Shown here in pieces: positions 8,789-17,757 of a DNA stretch of 64,000 nucleotides (position 1 is its first letter; the number at the start of each line of letters is the position of its first letter). The stretch is from assembly GCF_013004595.1 (NCBI RefSeq), contig NZ_JABEMC010000003.1, positions 186,001 to 250,000 of the forward strand, in the 5' to 3' direction. The notes beneath the pieces are model-generated. The model did no database searches. It was given only the letters and a program-made list of their open reading frames with translations, and was not told where the DNA came from. The translations under genes and the position numbers were made by a program. The DNA comes from Brevibacterium luteolum. GTDB taxonomy: Bacteria; Actinomycetota; Actinomycetes; Actinomycetales; Brevibacteriaceae.

Positions 8789-10267
8789 ATGGCAGACAAA
8801 CGGCACGCGGAGGCACAGGCAGGGTCAGCGCAGACTCCGAAGATGAGCGACGATCAGCGCCGCATCCTCCTCATCGCCCTCGTGCCGCTGTTCATGTCGC
8901 TGCTGTCCGTGTCGATCGTCAACGTCGTGCTGCCGGCCATCGGCAGCTCCCTCGACGCCTCGAATACCGCCCTGCAGTGGGTGCTCACCGGCTACACGCT
9001 GACCTTCGGCGTCATCCTCGTCCCGGCCGGGCGCGCCGGTGACCTGTTCGGCCGCGGCAGGCTCTTCATCGCCGGTCTCATCGTCTTCGGCATCGCCTCA
9101 CTGCTCGCCGGATTCGCCCCGAACCCGCTCGTGCTCAACCTCGCCCGGCTGCTTATGGGCGTCGGCTCCGGGCTGCTGAATCCGCAGGTCGTCGGGCTCA
9201 TCCAGCAGTACTTCTCCGGCGCCGCCCGCGGCAAGGCCTTCGGGCTCATGGGCTCAGCGATCGGCGTGTCCGTCGCCGTCGGACCGGCACTCGGCGGAGT
9301 GCTCGTGCGGTTCTTCGGCGAAGACCTCGGCTGGCGCATGTCCTTCCTCATCAACGTGCCCTTCGTCATCCTCGCCGTGACCCTGGCGATCATCTTCTTC
9401 CCGCGCTCAGCCTGGGAGCCGCCACAGACCACCACCGCACCGGGTGACAAACCCGACCTCGACCTCGTCGGCGTCGCCCTGCTGGGCATGGGCACCCTCG
9501 GCGTGCTCGTGCCGCTGCTCGTCGGCAAGGCAGCACTTGCCTACCTCGCCCTCGGCGTGCTCGGCATCGCCCTCATCATCGCCTGGGTGATGTGGGAGAA
9601 CCGCTACAAGCGGCGCGGCCGCAGCCCGATGGTCGACATGGACCTCTTCCGCACCCGCACCTTCGCCAATGGTGCTCTGCTCATCTCCCTGTACTTCTTC
9701 GGCACCACCAGCGTGTGGGTCGTCATCGCCGTCTACGCCCAGAACGGACTCGGCTTCACCGCCCTCCAAGCCGGGCTCATCGGCCTGCCGGCTGCGATCT
9801 GCTCGGCGATCTCGTCTGCGATCGCCGGACAGTACGTCATCCGCCTCGGCCGCCCGCTCGTGCTCGTCGGCATGGCACTGGCGTTCTTCGGGTTGCTGGC
9901 CGGCATCGGCTCGGTCATCATGCACGACACCGCCGGCTGGCCCTTCGCCCTCGTCGTCATCGCCGTGTCCTTCATCGGCATCGCCCAGGGCCTGGTCATC
10001 AGCCCCAACCAGACACTCGCGCTCGTCGACGTGCCGCTCACCTACGCCGGGGCCGCTGGTGGTGTGCTGCAGACCGGGCAGCGGATGGGCACCGCCATGG
10101 GCCTGGCAGTCGTGACCTCAGTGTTCTTCGCCGTGCAGGCCGGCTACGGGTGGACCGCGGCCTTCAGCGCAGCCTTCGCCGTCATCGCCATCGTCGTCAC
10201 CGCCTCGGCGGTGGTCGGCATCGTCGACTGGCGGCAGGGTCGGCACGCGGCCGCGGCGCGCAGCTGA
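8789..10267 (+). CDS. DHA2-family MFS drug-type exporter
   Basis: The 492-residue protein has about 14 transmembrane segments, an opening helix with SIVNVVLPAIG and an ALQWVLTGYTLTFG motif C-like region. PAGRAGDLFGRGRLF carries the GxxxDRxGRR-type motif between TM2 and TM3. This is the EmrB/QacA (DHA2) pattern of proton-driven efflux. A TAGGAA hexamer seven bases before ATG 8789 suggests a leaderless start; ATG 8843 is an alternative. It is divergent from gluQ with an 87-base gap, and no regulator is adjacent. Confidence 0.85.
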   Translation: MADKRHAEAQAGSAQTPKMSDDQRRILLIALVPLFMSLLSVSIVNVVLPAIGSSLDASNTALQWVLTGYTLTFGVILVPAGRAGDLFGRGRLFIAGLIVFGIASLLAGFAPNPLVLNLARLLMGVGSGLLNPQVVGLIQQYFSGAARGKAFGLMGSAIGVSVAVGPALGGVLVRFFGEDLGWRMSFLINVPFVILAVTLAIIFFPRSAWEPPQTTTAPGDKPDLDLVGVALLGMGTLGVLVPLLVGKAALAYLALGVLGIALIIAWVMWENRYKRRGRSPMVDMDLFRTRTFANGALLISLYFFGTTSVWVVIAVYAQNGLGFTALQAGLIGLPAAICSAISSAIAGQYVIRLGRPLVLVGMALAFFGLLAGIGSVIMHDTAGWPFALVVIAVSFIGIAQGLVISPNQTLALVDVPLTYAGAAGGVLQTGQRMGTAMGLAVVTSVFFAVQAGYGWTAAFSAAFAVIAIVVTASAVVGIVDWRQGRHAAAARS

Positions 10268-10350
10268 AGCACAAAGCGCAAGGCGACCTGTCAGGCAGAT
10301 TGCCACCGGACGTTCATCTGCCGGTGAGTGCCGTGTCGCCGGGTACTCGC

Positions 10351-10356
10351 TAGGCT
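10351..10356 (+). promoter_or_regulatory. -10 hexamer upstream of the GH65 fusion gene
   Basis: TAGGCT, closely followed by TAGACG, lies about 65 bases upstream of the ATG at 10421. It would give a leadered message with a GCAGGAG ribosome site. Confidence 0.4.
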
Positions 10357-10420
10357 AGACGCAAGCCGGCGTCTTCGGTCGCTGCGCGCCGCACATCCCC
10401 CGTCCAGCGAGCAGGAGACC

Positions 10421-13400
10421 ATGAACACGATCGTCACAACCCCATGGTCAGCGGTCATCTTCGACATGGACGGCGTCGTCACCGACACGGCGTCTCTGCA
10501 TGCGATCGCCTGGAAGCGGCTGTTCGACGACGTGCTCGCCAGCCCCGAAGTGACCAGCGGCGACCTGCCGCTGAGCCACCACATCGACACCACCCCCTTC
10601 GACGGGGTCGAGGACTACCGCCGCTACGTCGACGGCCGGCCCCGCGAGGACGGTGTGCGCACCTTCCTCAACGCCCGCAACATCTTCCTGCCCGAAGGCG
10701 ACGATGACGATCCGTCCTCTGCCCACACCATCCACGGGCTGGCCCGGCGCAAGAACGACTACTTCTCTGTGCTGCTCGAACGCGAGGGCATCGAAGTGTT
10801 CTCCGGCACCGTCAAGCTCATCGAGCGGCTGCGCCGGGGCGGCACCCCGATTGGTCTCGTGACCGCCAGCCGCAACGCCCCGCAGCTTTTGGAGACCGCC
10901 GGCATCGCCGACCTCTTCGACGTCGTCATCGACGGTCAGGTCGCCCGCGACCGCGGCCTGCCCGGCAAACCGGCCCCCGACACGTTCGTCGCCGCCGCCG
11001 AACTGCTCGGCTTCCCACCGCGGGACTGCGCGGTGCTCGAAGACGCCGTCTCCGGTGTCCAGGCCGCCCGCACTGGTGAGTTCGGCCTCGTCGTCGGCAT
11101 CGCCCGCGACCGCAACCGCGCCGATCTGGAGGCAGCCGGGGCGGATGTGGTCGTCACCGACGCCAATGAGCTCGACCTGGGCATCGTGCCCCAGGATCCC
11201 TGGGAGCTGAGCTTCGCCGGCTTCGAGCCTGAGCATGAGGGCCGCCGGGAGGCGCTGACGACGCTGGCGAACGGGTACATGTCGCTGCGCGGAGCCGCTC
11301 CCGAGGCGCCGGCTGGGCACTCCCATTACCCCGGTTCGTACATGGCGGGGATCTTCAACCGGCTGTGGAGCCATGTCAACGGCCGGGACCTTGAGCACGA
11401 GTCGCTGGTCAATCTGCCGAACTGGAACGTCTGCGACATCCGGTTCGCCGACGGCGACTGGTTCTCCGCCGGCGGGCTGAAGATCGTCAGCGGCCAGCGC
11501 ACGCTGTCGTTCGCCAACGGCGTGCTCACCCGCGAACTGGCGCTGAGTGACGCGCAGGAACGAGAGCTCATCATCCGCCAGCAGCGGCTCGTGTCGATGG
11601 ACCGCAAGCACGTCGCAGCGATGCTCACGCAGATCACGCCGGTCAACACCGCCGATCCGATCGTTGTGCGCACCGGTATCGACATGAACGTCATCAACGA
11701 CAACGTGCGTGAGTACGATGCGCTGTCGAAGAAGCACCTCATGACGACCTTCCAGCAGTTCGGTTCCGACGGCACGCTGCTGGCCGAGGTCGAGACGAGC
11801 CAGAGCAAGCTGCGCATCGCCATCGCCCAGCGCACCCAGATCCACGTCGGCGAGCACACCGTCCGGCAGACCGACGAAGACACCGGAGTGAAGGTGCATC
11901 CGGTCGAGTACCCCGCCGGCATCTTCACCGATGCCACCATCGAGATGCGCAAGGGCGCGACTGTCGGCATCGACACGACGACAGCCCTGGTCAACTCCCG
12001 TGATGATGCGCTCACCTCCGTGCGCGAAGGCGCGGTCGATGAGCTCAACTGGCTGCCGGCAATCGGCTACGAGAACCTGCTGCCCGGGCACACCGCTGCC
12101 CTGCAGCGGTTGTGGGAGCGCTTCGACGTCGAGGTCGAAGCCGACTCGAACACCCAGCTGCTGCTGCACCTGCACACCTTCCACCTGCTGCAGTCGCTGT
12201 CCCCGCACACCGTCTTCGCCGACACCGGCACCCCGGCCCGCGGACTGCACGGCGAGGGGTATCGCGGCCACATCTTCTGGGATGAGCTCTTCGTGCTGCC
12301 GCTGGTGAACCTGCGGCTGCCCGAGATCTCGAAATCGCTGCTGCTCTACCGCTGGCGCCGGCTCAACGCCGCCCGCCACCTCGCCCGCGAAGCCGGACTC
12401 GAAGGGGCGCTGTTTCCCTGGCAGTCCGGCTCCGACGGCCGTGAGGAGACTCCAGTCGAGTTGTTCAACCGGCGGGCCGGACGCTGGATGCCGGACAACT
12501 CCTGGCGGCAGAAGCATGTCGGCCTGGCGATCGCCTACAACGCCTGGCAGCACTACCGCGCCACGGAGGACGTCGGCTGGCTGGCCGAACAGGGCGGCGA
12601 GCTCGTCATCGAGATCACCCGGCTGTTCGCCTCACTGGCGACCTACGATGCCGAGACCGACCGCTTCCACATCAACGATGTCATGGGCCCAGATGAGTTC
12701 CACGACGGATATCCCGGCACGCCCGGCTCAGGGCTGCGCGACAACGCCTACACCAACATCATGACCGCCTGGGTATGTCGCCATGCGGTCGAGATCTTCC
12801 GGCTGCTGCCCTCCTATGCCGCCGAGGACCTCATCTTCCGGCTCAACATCCAGCCGGCCGAGATCACTCTGTGGGGCCGGCTCGCCGCCCGCCTGGCGGT
12901 GCCCTTCAACGCTGATGGCATCATCAGCCAGTTCGACGGCTACGACGACCTCGACGAACTCGACTGGGCCGCCTACCGCAAGAAGTACGGCAATATCGGC
13001 CGCATGGACCTCATCATGGAGGCCGAGGGCGACTCCACGAACAACTACAAGCTGTCCAAACAGGCCGATGTCACGATGCTCATCTACCTGCTCGGCGCCA
13101 ACGGCCTCATCCGCGAACTCGGCCGGATGGGCTACCGGTACACGATGAGCCAGGTCGAGCAGACCGTCGACTACTACACCGCCCGCTCGACCAACGGTTC
13201 CAGCCTGTCCAACGTCGTCAACGCCGCCGTGCTGGCCTCGATCGGCCGGCCCGAAGCCTGGGAGGTGTGGCAGGAATCGCTCGTCATCGACCTGCACGAC
13301 ACCCAGTGGGGCACTACCCAGGAGGGCATTCACCTCGGCGCGATGGCCGGCACCGTCGACGTCGTCGTACGTGCCTTCGTCGGCGTGCTCATCCGCTACG

Positions 13401-13678
13401 ACCGCATCGAATTCCGCCCCCGCCTGCCGGAGAAGCTCACCGGTGTGCGCTTCCGGGTGCTGTTCCAGGGCCAGGTCATCGACGTGCGCTGCTCGGCACG
13501 CGAACTCGTTCTCACCAGCCGCTCGCACGAGACCTCGAAGGTCAAAGTCCGTGTGTGGGACGACGAGCGCCTCCTCGACGGGGGAGAGACACTGCACTTC
13601 AGCCTGCCAGAACACCACCACGAGGCCGTCGCCATGACCGGTGCGATCGAGATCGTCGGCGAGGATCCGAAGAGCTGA
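10421..13678 (+). CDS. HAD phosphoglucomutase fused to GH65 disaccharide phosphorylase
   Basis: This 1085-residue two-enzyme protein starts with a HAD domain of the beta-phosphoglucomutase type (about 1-240; DMDGVVTD with Asp15/Asp17, VTASRN, GKPAPDTF, LEDAVSG). It continues as a glycoside hydrolase family 65 phosphorylase (about 265-1080), with the beta-sandwich (ANGYMSLRGAAPE), the (alpha/alpha)6 barrel and the general-acid motif NDVMGPDEFHDG (Glu about 759). GH65 enzymes split maltose, trehalose or kojibiose with phosphate to give glucose and beta-glucose 1-phosphate, which the HAD half would turn into glucose 6-phosphate. The exact disaccharide is not deducible. The start has a GCAGGAG site. 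Confidence 0.9.
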   Translation: MNTIVTTPWSAVIFDMDGVVTDTASLHAIAWKRLFDDVLASPEVTSGDLPLSHHIDTTPFDGVEDYRRYVDGRPREDGVRTFLNARNIFLPEGDDDDPSSAHTIHGLARRKNDYFSVLLEREGIEVFSGTVKLIERLRRGGTPIGLVTASRNAPQLLETAGIADLFDVVIDGQVARDRGLPGKPAPDTFVAAAELLGFPPRDCAVLEDAVSGVQAARTGEFGLVVGIARDRNRADLEAAGADVVVTDANELDLGIVPQDPWELSFAGFEPEHEGRREALTTLANGYMSLRGAAPEAPAGHSHYPGSYMAGIFNRLWSHVNGRDLEHESLVNLPNWNVCDIRFADGDWFSAGGLKIVSGQRTLSFANGVLTRELALSDAQERELIIRQQRLVSMDRKHVAAMLTQITPVNTADPIVVRTGIDMNVINDNVREYDALSKKHLMTTFQQFGSDGTLLAEVETSQSKLRIAIAQRTQIHVGEHTVRQTDEDTGVKVHPVEYPAGIFTDATIEMRKGATVGIDTTTALVNSRDDALTSVREGAVDELNWLPAIGYENLLPGHTAALQRLWERFDVEVEADSNTQLLLHLHTFHLLQSLSPHTVFADTGTPARGLHGEGYRGHIFWDELFVLPLVNLRLPEISKSLLLYRWRRLNAARHLAREAGLEGALFPWQSGSDGREETPVELFNRRAGRWMPDNSWRQKHVGLAIAYNAWQHYRATEDVGWLAEQGGELVIEITRLFASLATYDAETDRFHINDVMGPDEFHDGYPGTPGSGLRDNAYTNIMTAWVCRHAVEIFRLLPSYAAEDLIFRLNIQPAEITLWGRLAARLAVPFNADGIISQFDGYDDLDELDWAAYRKKYGNIGRMDLIMEAEGDSTNNYKLSKQADVTMLIYLLGANGLIRELGRMGYRYTMSQVEQTVDYYTARSTNGSSLSNVVNAAVLASIGRPEAWEVWQESLVIDLHDTQWGTTQEGIHLGAMAGTVDVVVRAFVGVLIRYDRIEFRPRLPEKLTGVRFRVLFQGQVIDVRCSARELVLTSRSHETSKVKVRVWDDERLLDGGETLHFSLPEHHHEAVAMTGAIEIVGEDPKS

Positions 13679-13848
13679 GCGTTCCGCTCCCGAGGCGGTG
13701 GGCGCCTTTCTGCAGGGGCGCAGATATCGATTTCCGGCAGTCGTGTATCAGTCTTGTAATAAATGACTTTCTGCCGTGATCGGTGTCCGCCGCGTGTGAG
13801 AAACTGAAAGCGCTCTACAGGACTCAGCTGCCAACGGAAGGACATCTC

Positions 13849-15114
13849 GTGCTGTCGACACCCGCCGATGTATCGGCGTCGGGCGAGATCGAAAGACTGA
13901 TCCGGCATGGCCTCGTCAACAGCTACTTCGCACCGGTCGCAGAGGCGTCGAGTTATGAGACCGTCGGCTACACAGTGCTTCCAGCCCGGGCGGATGGGGA
14001 CGCTGGGAACGACCGCGACCGCATCGATGAGTTCGCAGCCCTGCGTGCTGATGTGCGCACCTGCGGCATGATCGGCGACTTCGATTCCTCCCTGCGCTCG
14101 ATCGCCCTTCGCGATGCCGCCTCTGCCGGGCTGGGCGCCTCCACCCGGCTGTTCCTCGGGGCTGAACCCGAGTCGCTTGTCACCCTCGAAGACCGCACGG
14201 ACGAGCCCGAACGCTCGGTCATCCTGCAGCTCGACCCCGACCGGATCGCCGGGGCGCCGGCCACCGTGCTGCGCTCGGTACGCCAGGCCCGCCAGCTCGG
14301 CTGGGGCATCGGCATGAAATCGATCGGCCCCGATCTGCGTACGGCTGCGTTCCTGCCGCTGGTCAATCCCTCGGTCGTGAGCCTGCATCCGGATGTGCTG
14401 CATATGGAGGACCGCGGGGAGCTCGCTGAGCTCATCCGCCTGCTGCGCGCTCACGTCGAACGCACCGACGCCGTCGTCATCGCCGAGGGTGTGGCGACTG
14501 AGGCGGATATGCGCCAGGTGCGTGCGATCGGCGCCCGCTATGTCACCGGTCCGCTCATCGGTGCGCCGACGGAGGCGCCCAGCCCTGTCGATAAGCTCTA
14601 CGACGATCCGCTCGTCGACCACTTCACCCGCAACCGGCTGGTGCAGGGCACCCCGTTCTCCATCTGCAAGAGCCTCAAGCACGACCCGCTCATCATGGAC
14701 GAGGCGCTCGTGGGCTCGGAACTCGAATCGCTCCAGCGCCGCGCGCTCAATGGTTCGAGCTCGATCGTCATCATCGGCATCTACGGCGAGCAGGAAGATG
14801 TGTGGGAGGACACCGCCGAGCGGTTCGCATCTATCCAGCAGGTCTGTGGGTTCTCCGCGATGCTCTCCGGCGGCTTCGACGTCGCACCGGTTCCCGGTGT
14901 GCGCAGCGGGCGCATCGACCACTCCGATCCGCTGCGCAACGAATACGGGCTCATCGTCGTGGGACCGGACTGGTCGGGCATGGTCACTGCCTCTCGGAAG
15001 AACGACCCAGGGCCTGAGGGCCGAGTCGAGTTCGATGTTTACATCACCACCGACCGCTACGCCTGCATCGACGCCGCACGGGCGGTCCTCACCCGAGTCA
15101 ACTCAGAACGCTGA
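13849..15114 (+). CDS. Degenerate EAL-type domain joined to a DICT sensory domain
   Basis: The 421-residue protein begins with an EAL-phosphodiesterase-like fold (about 15-250). The signature E-A-L is replaced by VGYTVLPAR, but the fold-defining SVILQLDPDRI, LGWGIGMKSIG, VVSLHPDVLH, AVVIAEGVATEADM and GARYVTGPLIG segments remain. The second half (about 265-420) resembles the DICT domain, seen elsewhere linked to diguanylate signalling and light or redox sensing. Loss of the metal ligand suggests a c-di-GMP binder or a pure signalling scaffold rather than an active phosphodiesterase. GTG 13849 is preferred for its GGAAGGA site; a GTG at 13783 has none. Confidence 0.7.
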   Translation: MLSTPADVSASGEIERLIRHGLVNSYFAPVAEASSYETVGYTVLPARADGDAGNDRDRIDEFAALRADVRTCGMIGDFDSSLRSIALRDAASAGLGASTRLFLGAEPESLVTLEDRTDEPERSVILQLDPDRIAGAPATVLRSVRQARQLGWGIGMKSIGPDLRTAAFLPLVNPSVVSLHPDVLHMEDRGELAELIRLLRAHVERTDAVVIAEGVATEADMRQVRAIGARYVTGPLIGAPTEAPSPVDKLYDDPLVDHFTRNRLVQGTPFSICKSLKHDPLIMDEALVGSELESLQRRALNGSSSIVIIGIYGEQEDVWEDTAERFASIQQVCGFSAMLSGGFDVAPVPGVRSGRIDHSDPLRNEYGLIVVGPDWSGMVTASRKNDPGPEGRVEFDVYITTDRYACIDAARAVLTRVNSER

Positions 15115-15419
15115 ACGCGCTCGGCACCGGATCATGCCGTGCCGGCAAGGGGCCGAGCTGCTCCTCGGGCTGCCGGGTGTCCTGGGGTTTCCGGACGGCG
15201 GGGTTTCGCTGTGGTGAAGACCCGGTGGGCTTCGCGTCCGCGACCGGCATGATGCCGGATGACCCGCCCGCGCTGATGCGAAGCCGATGTTCAGAGAGAT
15301 GGACTGCAGCACTTCTGCACAAGCCGCAGAAGAGCCGGCCGGAGTTGTCGCTTTGGGAATCCGTTCTGCCGCCAGATGCGCTCATATATGCGCGATCGGA
15401 GGTGATGATTGTCCGACTG
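15115..15419 (+). other. Intergenic stretch without a recognisable gene
   Basis: No protein-like reading frame or RNA family is recognisable here. It holds a perfect CCGGCAT/ATGCCGG palindrome near 15243 and an AT-rich GCGCTCATATATGCGCG inverted repeat near 15380. The tRNA-Met trailer element (15411-15434) overlaps its right end. Confidence 0.5.
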
Positions 15420-15493
15420 TGCCCCCAGTCGGACTTGAACCGACGACCAAAGAATTATGAGTTCTCTGCTCTAACCAGCTGAGCTATGGGGGC
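15420..15493 (-). tRNA. tRNA-Met (CAT), elongator type
   Basis: The minus-strand cloverleaf has acceptor GCCCCCA/TGGGGGC, D-arm AGCTCAGCTGGTTA, anticodon loop CTCATAA with anticodon CAT, T-loop GGTTCAAGTCC and discriminator A. CCA is not encoded. The anticodon stem lacks the three G-C pairs of initiator tRNA. A tRNA-Ile with lysidine-modified CAT cannot be excluded by eye. Confidence 0.9.
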
Positions 15494-15576
15494 CAGCATC
15501 GCCTGCCTTAGCACCAGCAGGCCGAGGCCAGCAACAGATTAGCAGAGAACCGAGACCGCCAGGACGGGGATGTCTT

Positions 15577-15604
15577 TTGAACAGGGACGGCGATCGTCTA
15601 TGCT
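15577..15604 (+). promoter_or_regulatory. Sigma-70-type promoter of the DUF3145 gene
   Basis: TTGAAC (15577-15582) and TATGCT (15599-15604) are separated by 16 bases. The start codon lies about 60 bases downstream, behind an AGGAGG site. Confidence 0.6.
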
Positions 15605-15664
15605 GGTGGCATCCTCCTGTTCGGATCGTAGGGGAAGACGTATCCGAAGGCTCAGGAGGCAGAA

Positions 15665-16162
15665 ATGGATATGACTCAGGGCGTACTCTTCGTCCACTCA
15701 GCACCTCGTGCGCTGTGCCCTCACATCGAATGGGCCGCCGGCGGGGCGATCGGCGCGCAGGCGGCCTTCGACTGGTCGCCGCAACCGGCCGCGCCCGGCA
15801 CGTTCCGCGCCGAGATCTGCTGGCGTGCCCCAGCAGGCTCCGGTGCCCGCATCGCCTCGGCGCTGCGCGGCTGGGAGGGCGTGCGCTACGAAGTGACCGA
15901 GGAACCCTCACCCGGCGCTGACGGCGGCCGCTGGAGCCACACTCCGCGCCTGGGCATCTACCACGCTGTCACCGACGTGCACGGCAACATCATGGTCTCC
16001 GAAGACATCATCCGCTCGGTCATGGAGCGTGCAGCCGGCAATCCCGAGAAGCTCGAATCGCTCATGCAGCGCGCCCTGGGCGAGGCATGGGACAACGAGC
16101 TCGAAGCCTTCCGCTACGCCGGCGACGGCGCTCCCGTGCGCTGGCTGACCACCGCAGTCTGA
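15665..16162 (+). CDS. DUF3145 domain protein
   Basis: This 165-residue protein belongs to the actinobacterial DUF3145 family. Recognisable stretches are GVLFVHSAPRALCPHIEWA, FDWSPQPAAPGTFRAEICW, LRGWEGVRYEVTEEPS and the C-terminal GEAWDNELEAFRYAGDGAPVRWL. Its function is unknown. It is convergent with the fatty acid synthesis operon, a neighbourhood the family commonly shares, which hints at a lipid-related role. The start is fixed by AGGAGG five bases upstream. Confidence 0.9.
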   Translation: MDMTQGVLFVHSAPRALCPHIEWAAGGAIGAQAAFDWSPQPAAPGTFRAEICWRAPAGSGARIASALRGWEGVRYEVTEEPSPGADGGRWSHTPRLGIYHAVTDVHGNIMVSEDIIRSVMERAAGNPEKLESLMQRALGEAWDNELEAFRYAGDGAPVRWLTTAV

Positions 16163-16289
16163 CCCACAGACCTGCGCTCTTACTGACCAGCGCTGGCATC
16201 GCGGCAGCTGTTGCGGGGTGCATCCGGCCTTTCGGTGTCTTCCTCCTGCCCGCAGGCTGCCTCACCGATGCCAGCGGTCCTGGCCCTGG

Positions 16290-16350
16290 CCCACACGCTC
16301 GGCTCTCGGCTCATACGCTCGGGCTCCCAGCTCACACGTGGGGCTCGAGC
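16290..16350 (+). repeat. Three degenerate 20-21 base tandem repeats
   Basis: Units at 16290-16309, 16310-16330 and 16331-16350 share the pattern CTCACACGCTCGGGCTC with mismatches. They lie in the non-coding stretch between DUF3145 and fabF. The meaning is unknown. Confidence 0.4.
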
Positions 16351-16366
16351 CAGCACGCAGATGCAG

Positions 16367-16400
16367 CAGGGCCTGCAGTCGCAGATGACTGCAGGCCCTG
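16367..16400. terminator. Bidirectional hairpin between DUF3145 and fabF
   Basis: A perfect 13-base-pair stem (CAGGGCCTGCAGT with ACTGCAGGCCCTG) with an eight-base loop lies between the two convergent gene ends. There is no strong T-tract on either side. Confidence 0.7.
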
Positions 16401-16434
16401 AAACACGCCCAACCGCAAACCGGTTGTGCTCCGA

Positions 16435-17676
16435 TCAGACGGTCTTGATGACGCACACGGCGTTATGACCGCCGAATCCGAAGGAGTTCGTCAGCGCAGC
16501 GAAGTCTCCGCTGGGCAGATCCGCCGGGGTGTCGCGGACGACGTTGAGCTTGATCTCGGGATCGAGGTTCTCGATGTTGATCGTAGGCGGGGCGACACGA
16601 TGGTGAGTTGCCAGCACAGCGAGGATCGCCTCGACTGCGCCCGCACCGCCGAGCAGGTGCCCGGTCATCGACTTCGTCGCGGAGACGAGCGCCTCAGAGA
16701 CGTTCTCACCCAGCAGCGCGTTGACAGCCAGGGACTCGGGCACGTCACCGACCGGGGTCGAGGTGGCGTGGGCGTTGATGTGCTTGATGTCAGCAACGTC
16801 GATGCCGGCGTTGTCGACGGCATGCTGCATCGCGTGCAGCGCGTACTTGCCCTCGGGCTCGTTGGCGGTGATGTGGTGCGAGTCGTTCGACACGCCCCAG
16901 CCGGCGATCTCAGCGTAGATCTTGGCACCGCGGGCCTTGGCGTGCTCTTCGGTTTCGAGCACGAGCGCGCCAGCGCCTTCGCCCATGACGAAGCCGTCGC
17001 GGTCGACGTCGTAGGGACGCGATGCGGTCTCCGGCGAGTCGTTGCGGCGGGACAGCGCCTGCATGGACGAGAACGCCGACATGGTGATCGGGTGCACGGC
17101 AGATTCCGAACCACCGGCGATGACGACGTCGGCCTTGCCGGAGCGGATGACGTCGAGTGCCTGGCCGAGGCTTTCGGTCGAGGAGGCACACGCCGAGACA
17201 ACGGTCTGCACGGCGGCACGCGCCTTGAGGTCCATGCCGATGGCGGCAGCCGGAGCGTTGGGCATGAGCATCGGCACCGTCAGCGGCATGACGCGGCGGG
17301 AGCCCTCTTCGCGCAGGGTGTCCCAGGCGTTGAGCAGCGTCCAGACACCGCCGATGCCGGTGGCCCAGGAGACGGCGAGACGTTCGGGATCGATCTCGGG
17401 GGTCTGTGCGTCCTCCCATGCCTCGCGGGCGGCGATGAGAGCGTACTGGCTTGAGGGGTCGAGTCGCTTGGCCTGCACGCGCTTGAGGCGTTCGTCGACG
17501 ACGCTGCGGTCGACGGTGGCGGCGAAGCTGACAGGAATGCCATAGTCCTCAGACCAGCTGTTGTCGAGAGTATGGGCGCCCGAGGTTCCCTTGAGCGCTG
17601 CCTGCCAGGTGGCTTCGGCGGTCGTGCCGATGGGTGTGACGGCACCGATGCCGGTGACGACAACTGTGGAAGTCAT
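16435..17676 (-). CDS. fabF: 3-oxoacyl-ACP synthase II
   Basis: The 413-residue condensing enzyme elongates acyl-ACP with malonyl-ACP in type II fatty acid synthesis. The thiolase fold shows the nucleophile in VSACASSTES (Cys163), NAHATSTPVGD with the first catalytic His, KSMTGHLLGGAGAVEA with the second, and the Gly-rich NSFGFGGHN end. The start ATG at 17676 gives the family-typical MTSTVVVTGIGAVTPIG. It is the last gene of the fabD-fabH-acpP-fabF operon and ends at a convergent hairpin. Confidence 0.95.
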   Translation of the reverse strand: MTSTVVVTGIGAVTPIGTTAEATWQAALKGTSGAHTLDNSWSEDYGIPVSFAATVDRSVVDERLKRVQAKRLDPSSQYALIAAREAWEDAQTPEIDPERLAVSWATGIGGVWTLLNAWDTLREEGSRRVMPLTVPMLMPNAPAAAIGMDLKARAAVQTVVSACASSTESLGQALDVIRSGKADVVIAGGSESAVHPITMSAFSSMQALSRRNDSPETASRPYDVDRDGFVMGEGAGALVLETEEHAKARGAKIYAEIAGWGVSNDSHHITANEPEGKYALHAMQHAVDNAGIDVADIKHINAHATSTPVGDVPESLAVNALLGENVSEALVSATKSMTGHLLGGAGAVEAILAVLATHHRVAPPTINIENLDPEIKLNVVRDTPADLPSGDFAALTNSFGFGGHNAVCVIKTV

Positions 17677-17757
17677 GTGATCAACCTCGTCGAATCGGTT
17701 GGGGTCCATCACGGGGCGGTGAGACCGCGCGGGCCGGCCGCCCCGTGATCGGAATTC

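Noticed and set aside
10294-10322. GGCAGAT/ATCTGCC inverted repeat after the MFS gene as a terminator
   Set aside because: The stem is only seven pairs with a 15-base loop and no T-tract. It is too weak to call.
10448-12553. Long open frame of about 700 codons antisense to the HAD/GH65 gene
   Set aside because: It mirrors the codon pattern of the opposite, clearly homologous gene. High GC leaves the opposite strand open. No family motif or ribosome site supports it.
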